This document shows positions 1 through 7,521 of a DNA stretch of 64,000 nt, piece after piece (position 1 is the first letter of the stretch; the number at the start of each line of letters is the position of its first letter). Below the pieces are notes generated by a model that saw only the letters and a program-made list of their open reading frames with translations, ran no database searches and was not told where the DNA came from. Source of the stretch: Planctomycetota bacterium (GTDB lineage Bacteria > Planctomycetota > UBA1135); the NCBI GenBank assembly GCA_021776795.1, contig JAJFFC010000014.1, positions 62,001 through 126,000 of the forward strand, in the 5' to 3' direction. The position numbers were made by a program, and so were the translations under genes.

Positions 1-1
1 G

Positions 2-772
2 ATTGGGGCGGTACACAAGGCAACCAAGCCGGACGGTACCTACCTCGTTCTCGACGCCATGACTGGCCAAGATGCGGTCGAGTCGGCGCAGTCCTTCTCG
101 GCGGCCTTGGATCTACATGCGGTCATCCTGACCAAGATCGATGGCGATGCCCGTGGTGGCGCCGCCCTCAGCGTGCGTCAGGTCACCGGCAAGCCGATTG
201 CCTTCCTCGGCGTGGGCGAAAAGCCTTCTGACCTCGAAGAATTCGACGCCGAACGCGTTGCCGGCCGCATTCTCGACATGGGCGACGTCGTCGGCCTCGT
301 CGAAAAGGCCCAAGAAGCCTTCGACGAAGAGCAAGACGTCATGGATTACCAGCGCATGATGAGCGGCAAGCTCACCATGCAGGACCTCTTAGATCAGTTC
401 AAGATGGTCAAAAAGATGGGTTCCATGAAGAAGTTGATGGGCATGATGCCCGGAATGGGTAAAATGTCCGGCCTCATGGAGTCCGTCGACGACTCTCAAT
501 TTGGTCGCATGGAAGCGATCATCCTGTCGATGACTCCAGCCGAGCGTCTCCATCCAGAGATCCTCGACGGCAAGAGACGGCGACGCATCGCCCGGGGATC
601 CGGGGTCGAAGTGTCCGACGTCAACCGCCTTTACAAATCCTTCCAGCAGATGCAGAAGCAGATGAAGTCCATGCAAAAGATGCTTAGTGGGGGGCGCTCA
701 AAGAAGCGTCTTCTCAAGCAGATGGGTGCAGGGGGCAAACTGCCAAACATGCCTGGCTACAAGCAGAACTAA
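2..772 (+). CDS. ffh: Signal recognition particle protein Ffh, 3' part
   Basis: SRP54/Ffh is the GTPase that binds signal peptides with 4.5S RNA and delivers nascent membrane proteins to FtsY. The reading frame is already open at base 2, so the N domain and P-loop lie outside the window; about 256 residues remain. Visible are the G-domain signatures DAMTGQDA, TKIDGDARGG and GVGEKPSDLEEFD, then MGDVVGLVEKA, followed by the methionine-rich M domain (MKKLMGMMPGMGKM) and the RNA-binding RRRIARGSG region. rpsP follows 15 bases later, the usual ffh-rpsP order, but rimM-trmD-rplS do not follow. Identity is certain; only the 5' end is missing. Confidence 0.97.
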   Translation: MGAVHKATKPDGTYLVLDAMTGQDAVESAQSFSAALDLHAVILTKIDGDARGGAALSVRQVTGKPIAFLGVGEKPSDLEEFDAERVAGRILDMGDVVGLVEKAQEAFDEEQDVMDYQRMMSGKLTMQDLLDQFKMVKKMGSMKKLMGMMPGMGKMSGLMESVDDSQFGRMEAIILSMTPAERLHPEILDGKRRRRIARGSGVEVSDVNRLYKSFQQMQKQMKSMQKMLSGGRSKKRLLKQMGAGGKLPNMPGYKQN

Positions 773-787
773 CAGAAATCAATCTCG

Positions 788-1078
788 ATGGCAGTCGTCC
801 TTCGTTTGAAGCGCATGGGTCGCCGTAACCGGCCCTTCTACCGCATTTGCGTCATGGATCGTCGTACCCGCCGTGATGGCCGTGCGATTGAAGAGTTGGG
901 TCATTACGATCCAATCAACCCTTCCAAGGGTCGTCACTTTGTGATCAATGAAGAGCGTACGCGCTACTGGCTTTCGGTCGGTGCGCAGCCGTCTGAGACG
1001 GTCGCAAGCTTCCTCAAGGAGCGTGGCATTACTGCCGCGCCCGCCGCTGCCCCGGCTGAAGCCGAGGTTGAGGCCTAA
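788..1078 (+). CDS. rpsP: 30S ribosomal protein bS16
   Basis: Small-subunit ribosomal protein S16, which helps assemble the 16S 5' domain. The 96-residue product opens with the family signature [20 protein letters not shown] and contains the expected [19 protein letters not shown] and [19 protein letters not shown] blocks. The C-terminus is a short Ala/Glu-rich tail, a common lineage extension. It starts 15 bases after ffh, so the two are probably cotranscribed. A GC-rich hairpin (1088-1108) lies just downstream and may end or attenuate the transcript. Confidence 0.97.
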   Translation: MAVVLRLKRMGRRNRPFYRICVMDRRTRRDGRAIEELGHYDPINPSKGRHFVINEERTRYWLSVGAQPSETVASFLKERGITAAPAAAPAEAEVEA

Positions 1079-1087
1079 GGCAAAGAT

Positions 1088-1108
1088 GCGCGGCTCCGAG
1101 AGCCGCGT
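1088..1108 (+). terminator. Hairpin after rpsP, possible terminator
   Basis: Nine-base stem (left arm GCGCGGCTC, right arm GAGCCGCGT, one G-U pair) around the 3-base loop CGA, in the 56-base gap between rpsP and the next gene. There is no U-tract, so it may be a weak terminator or a processing or attenuation site rather than a classical Rho-independent terminator. Confidence 0.4.
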
Positions 1109-1134
1109 GCAAGCCCACGCTTGAGCACACATAG

Positions 1135-2049
1135 ATGGCCGCCAAAATCAAGGAAGCGGAACTCGCGGATTTCCTGAAAAGGATTGCGTCGCGTTCCTTC
1201 CACGTTACTCCCTTGCCGGAAGGTACTCCAGCCTTGGAGCGCCTCATGGCTTTGGTGCTGCAGGAAACCGGCTCCTATCCGGTCGCAGCACGTGCCGTGA
1301 AGGCTCTGAAGGAGAACTTCATCAACTGGAACGAAGTCCGCGTCGCGCGCGCCTTCGAAGTCAGCGATGTGCTTTCGGCGGCAGGCATCGGAGATGCCAA
1401 TTCCCGCGGAGAACTGGTGCAGGAGTACCTGCGCCGCGTTTTTGGCATGCAGAACCACCTCGACCTAGACTGGCTCCTCGATGCCAGCAGTGAGCGTCGT
1501 GAGTTGTTGCTGCAGGCCTTGCAGGTGGTTCCCATGCACGCGCGCTTCGTTCTCGACATCGATGCCATCGATGAAGACGACGAAGATGATCCAGGCATCC
1601 CCGTCACCCAAGCCATGAAACGCTTTTTCGGTCGACTTGGATGGGGTTCTTCGAACCCGAAGGAAAGCGATATTCGTGCGGTGATTGAACCGAACTGCCA
1701 AGGCGACAACCTTTACCCGAACTTTTTGTCGCTTTCCGTCTTGACCATGTTGTTGCCGGTTACCAAGCCGAAGGTCTGCGCCAAGGCAGAAGCCCTCGGC
1801 AAAATCTACAAGTACCGCGCATCCATGGACGGTGCTGAAGTCACTGCCTTGTTAGAAGAATGTGGTTTCCCGTATCCTTTGATTGACGCCGGCAGCAAGA
1901 AGCCCGCGAAGAAAGCCAAGGCGAAGAAGACCACCAAGGCTGCGCCAAAGAAGAAAACAGCCAAGAAGGCCGCCAAAAAGGTCACGAAGAAGACAGCCAA
2001 GAAAGTGATCAAGAAGAAGGTCACCAAGAAGAAGAGCGCCAGCAAGTAG
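1135..2049 (+). CDS. Endonuclease III-like (HhH-GPD fold) protein with histone H1-like tail
   Basis: 304 residues. The N-terminal part (about 25-215) resembles the helical core of endonuclease III/HhH-GPD DNA glycosylases: a segment FINWNEVRVARAFEVSDVLS typical of the family's 'W-EVR' helix, then a region ending MKRFFGRLGW that matches the place where active enzymes carry VDTHV-R--RLG. Here that site reads PVTQAMKR, so the catalytic Asp is missing. The hairpin Lys (LPGVGRKTA in active enzymes) and the 4Fe-4S cysteines are also not seen. Residues about 254-304 are almost only Lys, Ala and Thr, like bacterial histone H1 (Hc1) tails. It may be a DNA- or RNA-binding chromatin-type protein rather than a repair enzyme. 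Family placement is by eye. Confidence 0.6.
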   Translation: MAAKIKEAELADFLKRIASRSFHVTPLPEGTPALERLMALVLQETGSYPVAARAVKALKENFINWNEVRVARAFEVSDVLSAAGIGDANSRGELVQEYLRRVFGMQNHLDLDWLLDASSERRELLLQALQVVPMHARFVLDIDAIDEDDEDDPGIPVTQAMKRFFGRLGWGSSNPKESDIRAVIEPNCQGDNLYPNFLSLSVLTMLLPVTKPKVCAKAEALGKIYKYRASMDGAEVTALLEECGFPYPLIDAGSKKPAKKAKAKKTTKAAPKKKTAKKAAKKVTKKTAKKVIKKKVTKKKSASK

Positions 2050-2061
2050 GCAACACGAGAC

Positions 2062-2661
2062 ATGGTCCAAGGAGAAGCAAAGCCTCTCATTCTGGCCAGT
2101 GGCTCGCCGCGCCGGCGCCAAGTTTTGGCCGAGCTTGGCCTGCACTTCGTGGTCATTCCAGCCTCGAGCGATGGACCGAGCCAAGCCAGCGACCCTGCCG
2201 CGCGCGTGTTGGATCACGCCCGCTTCAAAGCTCAAGAAATTCATCGGGAGTATCCCGAGGATTGGGTTCTGGGCGCAGACACCATGGTCTTTTGCCAAGG
2301 AATCGCCTTGGGCAAGGCGGTTGATGCCGCGGAAGCCAAACAAATGATTGTCCGTTTGGTGGCCGCTGGCAGGCATGAGGTGTGGACCGGCGCAGCCCTT
2401 CTGGGACCCAATGGCCAGATGTATTGCCGCGCCGATGTCGCTGAGGTCTCGTTTCGAGAACCATCGGCTGCCGCCCTCGAGCAATACCTCGCTGGCGATG
2501 AATGGTGCGACAAGGCGGGGGCCTATGCCATCCAGGGCTGGGCAGGTAAGTTCGCCACTCTGGAGCAGGGCTGGCGGGGGACGGTAGTTGGCTTGGCACA
2601 GGAAGCTGTTCTTGCGCTCTATGAGTCCGCGGGGCTTCCCATGCCTGCCAGCGGACGTTAG
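2062..2661 (+). CDS. maf: Maf-like nucleotide pyrophosphatase
   Basis: Maf/Ham1-superfamily NTP pyrophosphatase, which hydrolyses non-canonical or modified NTPs such as dTTP/UTP to monophosphates. The 199-residue product has the N-terminal LILASGSPRRRQVLAELG signature, the VLGADTMV segment with the catalytic Asp, and the DKAGAYAIQGWAGKF block near residues 151-165. It starts 12 bases after the lysine-tail gene, so it is probably in the same transcript. The typical Maf length is about 190-200. Substrate preference (YhdE-like or YceF-like) cannot be read from the sequence with confidence. Confidence 0.92.
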   Translation: MVQGEAKPLILASGSPRRRQVLAELGLHFVVIPASSDGPSQASDPAARVLDHARFKAQEIHREYPEDWVLGADTMVFCQGIALGKAVDAAEAKQMIVRLVAAGRHEVWTGAALLGPNGQMYCRADVAEVSFREPSAAALEQYLAGDEWCDKAGAYAIQGWAGKFATLEQGWRGTVVGLAQEAVLALYESAGLPMPASGR

Positions 2662-2664
2662 AAT
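2659..2664 (+). promoter_or_regulatory. TAGAAT -10-like element before rpmE
   Basis: TAGAAT overlapping the end of maf, 26 bases before the rpmE ATG. It belongs to the recurrent TAGAAT/TAGACT set seen before many genes in this window. No convincing -35 box is visible. Confidence 0.45.
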
Positions 2665-2690
2665 GTTCGGCCGCCATTTAGGTAGGAACC

Positions 2691-2894
2691 ATGAAGGAAG
2701 GAATTCATCCCAATTACGCCCCATGCCACGTCAAGTGTGGTTGTGGCAACGAGTTTGAGACCCGTGGCACGCGTCAGGAGATTCACGTAGAGATCTGCTC
2801 CGCCTGTCACCCGTTTTTCACCGGCAAGCAGAAGTTTGTGGACACGGCTGGCCGTGTCGACCGCTTCCAACGTCGTTACCAAAAGAAAGACTGA
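2691..2894 (+). CDS. rpmE: 50S ribosomal protein bL31 (zinc-binding form)
   Basis: 67-residue L31. It carries the four zinc-ligand cysteines of the C+ type (VKCGCGN and [13 protein letters not shown]), so it is the zinc-containing paralogue used under zinc-replete conditions. The C-terminal [14 protein letters not shown] is the standard L31 end. A good Shine-Dalgarno stretch (TAGGTAGG) lies just before the ATG. The order rpmE-prfA-(x)-prmC is a known conserved neighbourhood. No Zur-dependent C- paralogue is seen in the window. Confidence 0.97.
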   Translation: MKEGIHPNYAPCHVKCGCGNEFETRGTRQEIHVEICSACHPFFTGKQKFVDTAGRVDRFQRRYQKKD

Positions 2895-2921
2895 GCCGTC
2901 AGGCTTCGTTAGCGCAGGCCT

Positions 2922-3998
2922 TTGCCTAATCTCGCCACGATCCTGCGCGACCGCATCGATGGGCTTAAGGCCCGGCAGCGCGAACTCGAGGAGACTCTTG
3001 CCGATCCCGCAAAGACGGCAAAGCTCAACATGCAAAACCTCCTACGTGAGTTGGGAAGTTTGCAAAAAGTTTTGGGCCCATGGGAGGAGTACACCTCCGT
3101 TGCCGCCCAAGTCGATGAGACACGCGAGTTTGTTGCTGGCGATGACGCAGATATGCGTGAACTCGCCGAAGCAGAGCTACCGGAATTAGAAGAACGCTTA
3201 GAAGAGCTCGAATCGGGCATTCTCGACCGTGTTCTTGAAGATGACCCCGACGCCGATAAGCCAGCCTTGGTCGAAATCCGTGCTGGCGCCGGTGGAGATG
3301 AAGCGGCACTCTTTGCCGGCGACCTTTTCCGCATCTACCAGAAGTACGCCGTCATCAAAGGATGGAAGATGGAGATCGTCGATGAATCTCTATCCGACAT
3401 GGGCGGCTATAAAGAATTGGTCCTACGCGTGGAAGGCGATGATGCTTTCCGCATCCTGCGGTATGAATCTGGTGGACACCGCGTACAACGCGTGCCAGCG
3501 ACCGAAACCCAAGGGCGCATCCACACTTCGGCGGCGACCGTTGCGGTGATGCCAGAAATCGAGGCGATTGACTTTGAGCTCGATGAAGAAGAGCTCGAAA
3601 TCACAGCCATGCGTTCTTCTGGCCCAGGTGGTCAGCACGTCAATAAAACCTCTAGCGCCATTCGAGTGATTCACCTGCCGACTGGCATGCAGGTGAAGTG
3701 TCAGGAAGACAAGTCGCAACTTCGCAACAAGGCCAAGGCCTTGGACCTCCTGCGCGCCAAGCTGTATGAAATTGAGCGCCAGAAGCGTGAGGCAGCTCGT
3801 GCCGAGCTTCGCCGCACGCAGGTAGGTAGCGGAGACCGCAGCCAGCGAATTCGTACCTATAACTGGCCGCAGAACCGCGTGACTGACCATCGCATTGGCG
3901 AAAACGTCAGCCTAGAAAAAGTGCTGGAAGGCCATCTTGACCCACTTTTTGATGCCTTGCTCCAAGCAGACCGCGAGGCCAAGCTAGCTTCTCTGTAA
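2922..3998 (+). CDS. prfA: Peptide chain release factor 1
   Basis: RF1 recognises UAA and UAG stops and triggers peptide release. The 358-residue product contains the peptidyl-transferase motif GGQ in SSGPGGQHVNKT and the RF1 region RVPATETQGRIHTS. RF1 identity is supported by this whole pattern and by the prmC neighbour. The best start is TTG at 2922, giving MPNLATILRDRIDGL; no in-frame ATG gives a full-length N-terminus. The poor start codon could mean low translation efficiency. It lies 27 bases after rpmE. Confidence 0.95.
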   Translation: MPNLATILRDRIDGLKARQRELEETLADPAKTAKLNMQNLLRELGSLQKVLGPWEEYTSVAAQVDETREFVAGDDADMRELAEAELPELEERLEELESGILDRVLEDDPDADKPALVEIRAGAGGDEAALFAGDLFRIYQKYAVIKGWKMEIVDESLSDMGGYKELVLRVEGDDAFRILRYESGGHRVQRVPATETQGRIHTSAATVAVMPEIEAIDFELDEEELEITAMRSSGPGGQHVNKTSSAIRVIHLPTGMQVKCQEDKSQLRNKAKALDLLRAKLYEIERQKREAARAELRRTQVGSGDRSQRIRTYNWPQNRVTDHRIGENVSLEKVLEGHLDPLFDALLQADREAKLASL

Positions 3999-4043
3999 GC
4001 TGGCGCTGAACCCAGGGCCTCCCAGCCCGTTCCCCTAAGACTC

Positions 4044-5021
4044 ATGGAAAACAAGGAAAAGGACATCAAATCCCTCGGGACCGCATTCGAGGTCGTGACC
4101 CCGGCTCCAGCCGCCCCGGCCCCAGCTCCTCAGGGAAATGTGGGCGGCCCCTTGCGCGGCGCAGTCGCAAAATGCGGTTTGGGTTTGCTCCTCGCCTTGG
4201 CCGGTCTGCTCCTTCCTTATGGCGCGCCTGAGTTCGCCGTGGTGAAGGCCTTAGCCATCACGGTGGTGTCCTGGCAGTTACTCACGCTCAGCATGGCTCG
4301 CGTCAAGCCCGTGAATCAGGTTCCCCTGCCACTTGGCGCAGCCCTGGCAATCGCCTCTGGTGCCCTTGGCATCATGAAGGCAGGCGACACCGGTGTCGGC
4401 CTGATTGGAGGCGCTGCTGCTGTCCTCGGTGGTCTACTTTCGATTGCTGGACCGGCCATGGCCAAGAAGGCGGATAGCAAGCTACCCCCGGCAGCACAGG
4501 ATTCCCCTGTCGATGATCAGTTCTCCAAGTCCCTACTGGCTTACCTCCTAATTTTGGCCTTCCTGCCCATGTCCTGGGCCAACGGCGAAGGCTCCACGGG
4601 AGTAGCGACCTACCTTGGCGCCCTGACCTTTGTGTTCTGTGTGCTAGGTGCTTGGGCTTCTTGGGTCGGCATGTGGAAGATGTGGCAGATGCCCGCCGTT
4701 TCCACAGGCTTTGTTGGCTTGGCCTTGTTCCTGGCACCGTTGGAAGCGTTCTTGGTGGGAGCCCTCGGCCTCGTCCGTGTTCTTGGTGGCGATAGTGCCC
4801 CCGCGGATTTCCTCAAAGCTTGGCCCGGCAACGGCGCCCAGGACTTTGTGCAGTATGGCGTCCCGCCATTGGTGGTCCTATTGGCTGCCTGCCTCGCCAC
4901 CTTCGAGCTAGTGCAGGGTGCGAAAAAAGGCATGGCTTCGAACAAGCAGAAGAAAGATGCAGAAATCGAAGCACGCAAAGCTGAGCGCGCAGCCCGTCGC
5001 GGTGATCAGAAGCCAGCATGA
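4044..5021 (+). CDS. Polytopic membrane protein of unknown function
   Basis: 325 residues with no recognised family. A Pro/Ala-rich cytoplasmic N-terminus (about residues 18-35) is followed by about eight hydrophobic segments, the first around 45-65 and the last around 272-292. A soluble loop lies near 140-160, and the C-terminus is a charged, probably helical tail rich in Lys, Glu, Ala and Arg. It sits between prfA and prmC, a pair normally adjacent, and its stop overlaps the prmC start by 4 bases (ATGA), so it is translationally coupled. Function cannot be inferred beyond membrane location. Confidence 0.8.
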   Translation: MENKEKDIKSLGTAFEVVTPAPAAPAPAPQGNVGGPLRGAVAKCGLGLLLALAGLLLPYGAPEFAVVKALAITVVSWQLLTLSMARVKPVNQVPLPLGAALAIASGALGIMKAGDTGVGLIGGAAAVLGGLLSIAGPAMAKKADSKLPPAAQDSPVDDQFSKSLLAYLLILAFLPMSWANGEGSTGVATYLGALTFVFCVLGAWASWVGMWKMWQMPAVSTGFVGLALFLAPLEAFLVGALGLVRVLGGDSAPADFLKAWPGNGAQDFVQYGVPPLVVLLAACLATFELVQGAKKGMASNKQKKDAEIEARKAERAARRGDQKPA

Positions 5022-5908
5022 CTGAGGCGGCCGGCTCCCTGCCTCGCCGGGTTTGGCTGAAGCAGGCCAGTGCCAAGCTGAAAAAGCAAAGCCTCCCAGA
5101 TCCAGTCTGGGAGGCTTCCTTATTACTCGCGCGCTGCCTGGGGGTTTCCCGGTTGCGGCTCCTGGCGAATCAAGAGGAGGCCTTGCAGGGGGCGGAGCGG
5201 CAACGAGCCGACGATTGGCTGGAGCGCTATCTCTGTGGCGAACCCTTGGCTTACTTAGAGGGTGAGGCGCACTTCTATGGCCGCCCCTTTGTCGTTAGCC
5301 CTGCGGTGTTGGTGCCGCGTGCGGATTCAGAATGCCTCATCGAGATGGTGTTGGCAGAGCTGGATTTGCCTGAGAAAAGCTGGGTGTGCGATTTAGGCAC
5401 AGGTAGCGGGTGCTTGCTCCTGACCCTGCTTGCCGAACGCGCCCATTGGCGAGGTATCGGGGTGGACTATTCACGCCCGGCCTTGGAGGTGGCTCGGAGC
5501 AATGCGCGGCGCCACCATTTGGAAGCACGGGTGGATTGGCTGCAGTGTTCTTGGCTGAGTGGCTTAGAACTTCCGGCCGGTCCCGGTCTCGTGGTGGCGA
5601 ATCCGCCCTATGTTGTCCTTGGAGAAACGATGGGCCATGGAGTGGCCGAGTTTGAGCCAGACCTCGCCCTTTTTGTCCCCGAACAAGAGCCGCTGCAAGC
5701 CTATCGAATCATTTTGCAATCTTGTGCCCAGACCGAAGCCGCGGGCGGCCTTTCTGCAGAGGCGCGTCTTCTGTTTGAAATCGGCGCTGGACGCAGCGCG
5801 GAACTCATTGCTCTCGCCAAGACGCACGGCTTCCGCCTACTGAAACGTGCCAGCGATTTGGGAGAGGTGGAGCGCGCCTTGTTATTCGCGCGGGTTGAGC
5901 AAGCCTGA
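5018..5908 (+). CDS. prmC: Release factor glutamine methyltransferase PrmC
   Basis: SAM-dependent enzyme that N5-methylates the Gln of the GGQ motif in RF1 and RF2. The 296-residue product has the helical N-terminal domain, motif I CDLGTGSGCLLLTLL, the VDYSRPAL acidic loop, and the NPPY active-site motif (residues about 193-196, VVANPPYVV) that binds the Gln side chain. It belongs to the prfA block and overlaps the preceding membrane-protein gene by 4 bases. Its stop is two bases from the stop of the convergent PilZ gene, leaving no room for a separate terminator. Confidence 0.93.
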   Translation: MTEAAGSLPRRVWLKQASAKLKKQSLPDPVWEASLLLARCLGVSRLRLLANQEEALQGAERQRADDWLERYLCGEPLAYLEGEAHFYGRPFVVSPAVLVPRADSECLIEMVLAELDLPEKSWVCDLGTGSGCLLLTLLAERAHWRGIGVDYSRPALEVARSNARRHHLEARVDWLQCSWLSGLELPAGPGLVVANPPYVVLGETMGHGVAEFEPDLALFVPEQEPLQAYRIILQSCAQTEAAGGLSAEARLLFEIGAGRSAELIALAKTHGFRLLKRASDLGEVERALLFARVEQA

Positions 5909-5910
5909 GC

Positions 5911-6285
5911 CTAGTGGTTCACGCTGAGATAGTCGCGAATGATGCGCTCTGCATCGTGATCTAGCTCTTGGAAGAACAGTGCAATTTCGTAGTGACCTAG
6001 CGCGGGCGAAAGTCGCTCACAACGGACGACAACGCCTTCGCCCTCGGCATGGGCGGTAGAGCCATCGCTTTGTGGCAAATCAAAGCCAAAGCGCAGGTGG
6101 GTCATCATCCGTAGAGGTGTCTCTGAGAAGAAACAGGCTCCTGAGCGGCTGAGGTCACGAACACGTAGGGGGGCTTGCCCGTCGAGGTGAATTGGCAGAT
6201 CCTTGACCTGGTGCCGTGGGTGGCGGCGCCGTTCGCGATCGAAGGAAACATCCTGACTGCCGGTTTCGGGGTTGTTTCGGGGCAT
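5911..6285 (-). CDS. PilZ-domain protein (probable c-di-GMP binding)
   Basis: Single-domain PilZ protein of 124 residues. The c-di-GMP signature is visible: an RRRHPRHQV stretch (RxxxR-type) near residues 19-27 and DLSRSGACFF ((D/N)xSxxG) near residues 44-53, followed by a beta-barrel-like pattern. Such proteins act as soluble c-di-GMP receptors controlling motility, secretion or polysaccharide export; the target cannot be told. It is monocistronic and convergent with prmC. A TATGCT hexamer lies a few bases before its ATG on the minus strand. No diguanylate cyclase gene is in the window. Confidence 0.85.
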   Translation of the reverse strand: MPRNNPETGSQDVSFDRERRRHPRHQVKDLPIHLDGQAPLRVRDLSRSGACFFSETPLRMMTHLRFGFDLPQSDGSTAHAEGEGVVVRCERLSPALGHYEIALFFQELDHDAERIIRDYLSVNH

Positions 6286-6362
6286 GCCCTAGCATAACCT
6301 GGAGGCGCTCCTGAGCAAGCCGATTGGCCCTTAGAGCCCCATCCCAACCGAAACCGCACTCC

Positions 6363-6368
6363 TAGACT
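6363..6368 (+). promoter_or_regulatory. TAGACT -10-like element before ssb
   Basis: TAGACT ends 8 bases before the ssb ATG. If it is a -10 box, the transcript would start at or next to the start codon, giving a leaderless or near-leaderless mRNA. Confidence 0.45.
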
Positions 6369-6376
6369 ACCCCGTC

Positions 6377-6850
6377 ATGGCTTCTTTCAACCGCGTCATC
6401 CTCATGGGAAATCTGACCCGCGACCCCGAGGTCCGTCAGGCCCAAAACGGCACCTACATCTGCAAGGCCTCGTTGGCCGTCAACGAACGCATGCCCGATG
6501 GCAATGGTGGGTACAAAGAAGAGCCCAGTTTCATCGACATGGTGGTCTTCGGTCGCCGCGGCGAAGCCTTTGGCAAGTACATGCAAAAAGGGCGTCCGGT
6601 CATGATTGAAGGCAAGCTTCGTCAAAGCCGGTGGGAAGATAAGGAATCAGGCCAAAAGCGCTCCAAGCTCGAAGTGATTGTCGACGATTGGAATTTCGTC
6701 GGCGGCCGCGAAGAGAACCAAGGCGGTGGCGGCGGTGGTGGCCAGGCTCGCGCTCCCCAGGCACAAGCCAGTGCACCTTCCTCGGACTTCCCCAGCCAAA
6801 GTGACTTTGGTGGGGGCGGTGGAGGAATGGCCGATGACGTCCCCTTCTAA
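6377..6850 (+). CDS. ssb: Single-stranded DNA-binding protein
   Basis: 157 residues. The OB fold spans about 1-110 (start MASFNRVILMGNLTRDPEVR, then FIDMVVFGRRGEAF and GRPVMIEGKLRQSRWEDKESG). A Gly-rich linker follows, and the acidic tip ends DDVPF, the standard hub for SSB-interacting proteins. It coats ssDNA in replication and repair. The moaD start lies 17 bases inside the end of ssb, so replication and molybdopterin genes share a transcript. Two Gly tracts (GGGGGG and GGGGG) are ordinary low-complexity linker. Confidence 0.97.
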   Translation: MASFNRVILMGNLTRDPEVRQAQNGTYICKASLAVNERMPDGNGGYKEEPSFIDMVVFGRRGEAFGKYMQKGRPVMIEGKLRQSRWEDKESGQKRSKLEVIVDDWNFVGGREENQGGGGGGGQARAPQAQASAPSSDFPSQSDFGGGGGGMADDVPF

Positions 6851-7097
6851 ATCCTCGTCGATCCTGAGCGTTCGACTCTTTGCAGGGCTGGTCGATTTGT
6901 TGTCTACCACTGAGCTGCAGTTGGCCCTGCCAAACCCATGTACAGTGCATGAGTTAGAACAACGCTTGCGGCAAGAGTTTCCTGCATTAGACCATGCGGT
7001 GTTTCGCATCGCCGTGGACCAAAGTTATGGTCAGGCGGAACAAGTGATTACCGATTCCTCCGAAGTGGCGTTATTGCCGCCCGTGTCCGGTGGTTGA
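6834..7097 (+). CDS. moaD: Molybdopterin synthase sulfur carrier subunit MoaD
   Basis: Ubiquitin-like small subunit of molybdopterin synthase. The product (87 residues from ATG 6834) has the beta-grasp start VRLFAGL, the middle ELEQRLRQEFPAL, and the obligatory C-terminal Gly-Gly (PPVSGG), which is adenylated and thiocarboxylated by MoeB. The start is set inside ssb because an upstream start would run far into the ssb frame. Overlap with moaE (8 bases) supports coupled synthesis of the 2:2 complex. Other moa/moe genes are not next to it, though mobA lies at 45.5 kb. Confidence 0.9.
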   Translation: MTSPSKSSSILSVRLFAGLVDLLSTTELQLALPNPCTVHELEQRLRQEFPALDHAVFRIAVDQSYGQAEQVITDSSEVALLPPVSGG

Positions 7098-7521
7098 GTC
7101 TGCTCGGGCAAGCTGTCGCTTTGCACAAGGTCCTGTGGATAGCGCATGGGCGCTGGATCAGGTTCAAGGAGAAGACGCCGGTTGCATCCAACTCTTTTTG
7201 GGCACGGTGCGCAAAGGCGGCGTAGAAGGCGAAGTCCTCTCGCTTCACTACCAAGCCTACGACGGCATGGCAGAGGCCGAGTTTCAGCGCATTGCCGCCG
7301 AAATTCTTGCTCGTTTCGATGTCCTGCGCATCGCCATGGAGCATGCGCTTGGAGAAGTGCCCACTGGCGCTTGTTCGATTGTGGTAGCGATTGCCGCGAA
7401 GCATCGCAAAGAAGTCTTTGCAGCAGGGGAGTCCTTCATGAATGAAGTGAAGGCGCGCCTGCCCCTGTGGAAGGAAGAGCGCTATCAAGATGGCAGCACT
7501 TGGATTGGACAAGGATCATGA
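7090..7521 (+). CDS. moaE: Molybdopterin synthase catalytic subunit MoaE
   Basis: Large subunit that transfers sulfur from MoaD thiocarboxylate to precursor Z (cPMP) to make molybdopterin. 143 residues from a GTG start overlapping the moaD stop. Family motifs seen: LFLGTVRKG, LHYQAYDGMAE, HRKEVF and the C-terminal active-site region LPLWKEERYQDGSTWI with the conserved Lys. Its stop overlaps the next gene by 4 bases (ATGA). Identity is clear from these motifs and from moaD. Confidence 0.94.
   Translation: MVESARASCRFAQGPVDSAWALDQVQGEDAGCIQLFLGTVRKGGVEGEVLSLHYQAYDGMAEAEFQRIAAEILARFDVLRIAMEHALGEVPTGACSIVVAIAAKHRKEVFAAGESFMNEVKARLPLWKEERYQDGSTWIGQGS

Noticed and set aside
1894..2047. Frameshifted or junk AAG-rich tail
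   Set aside because: The Lys-rich 3' end of the gene at 1135 stays in frame to a single stop and matches known H1-like tails, so it is a real domain.
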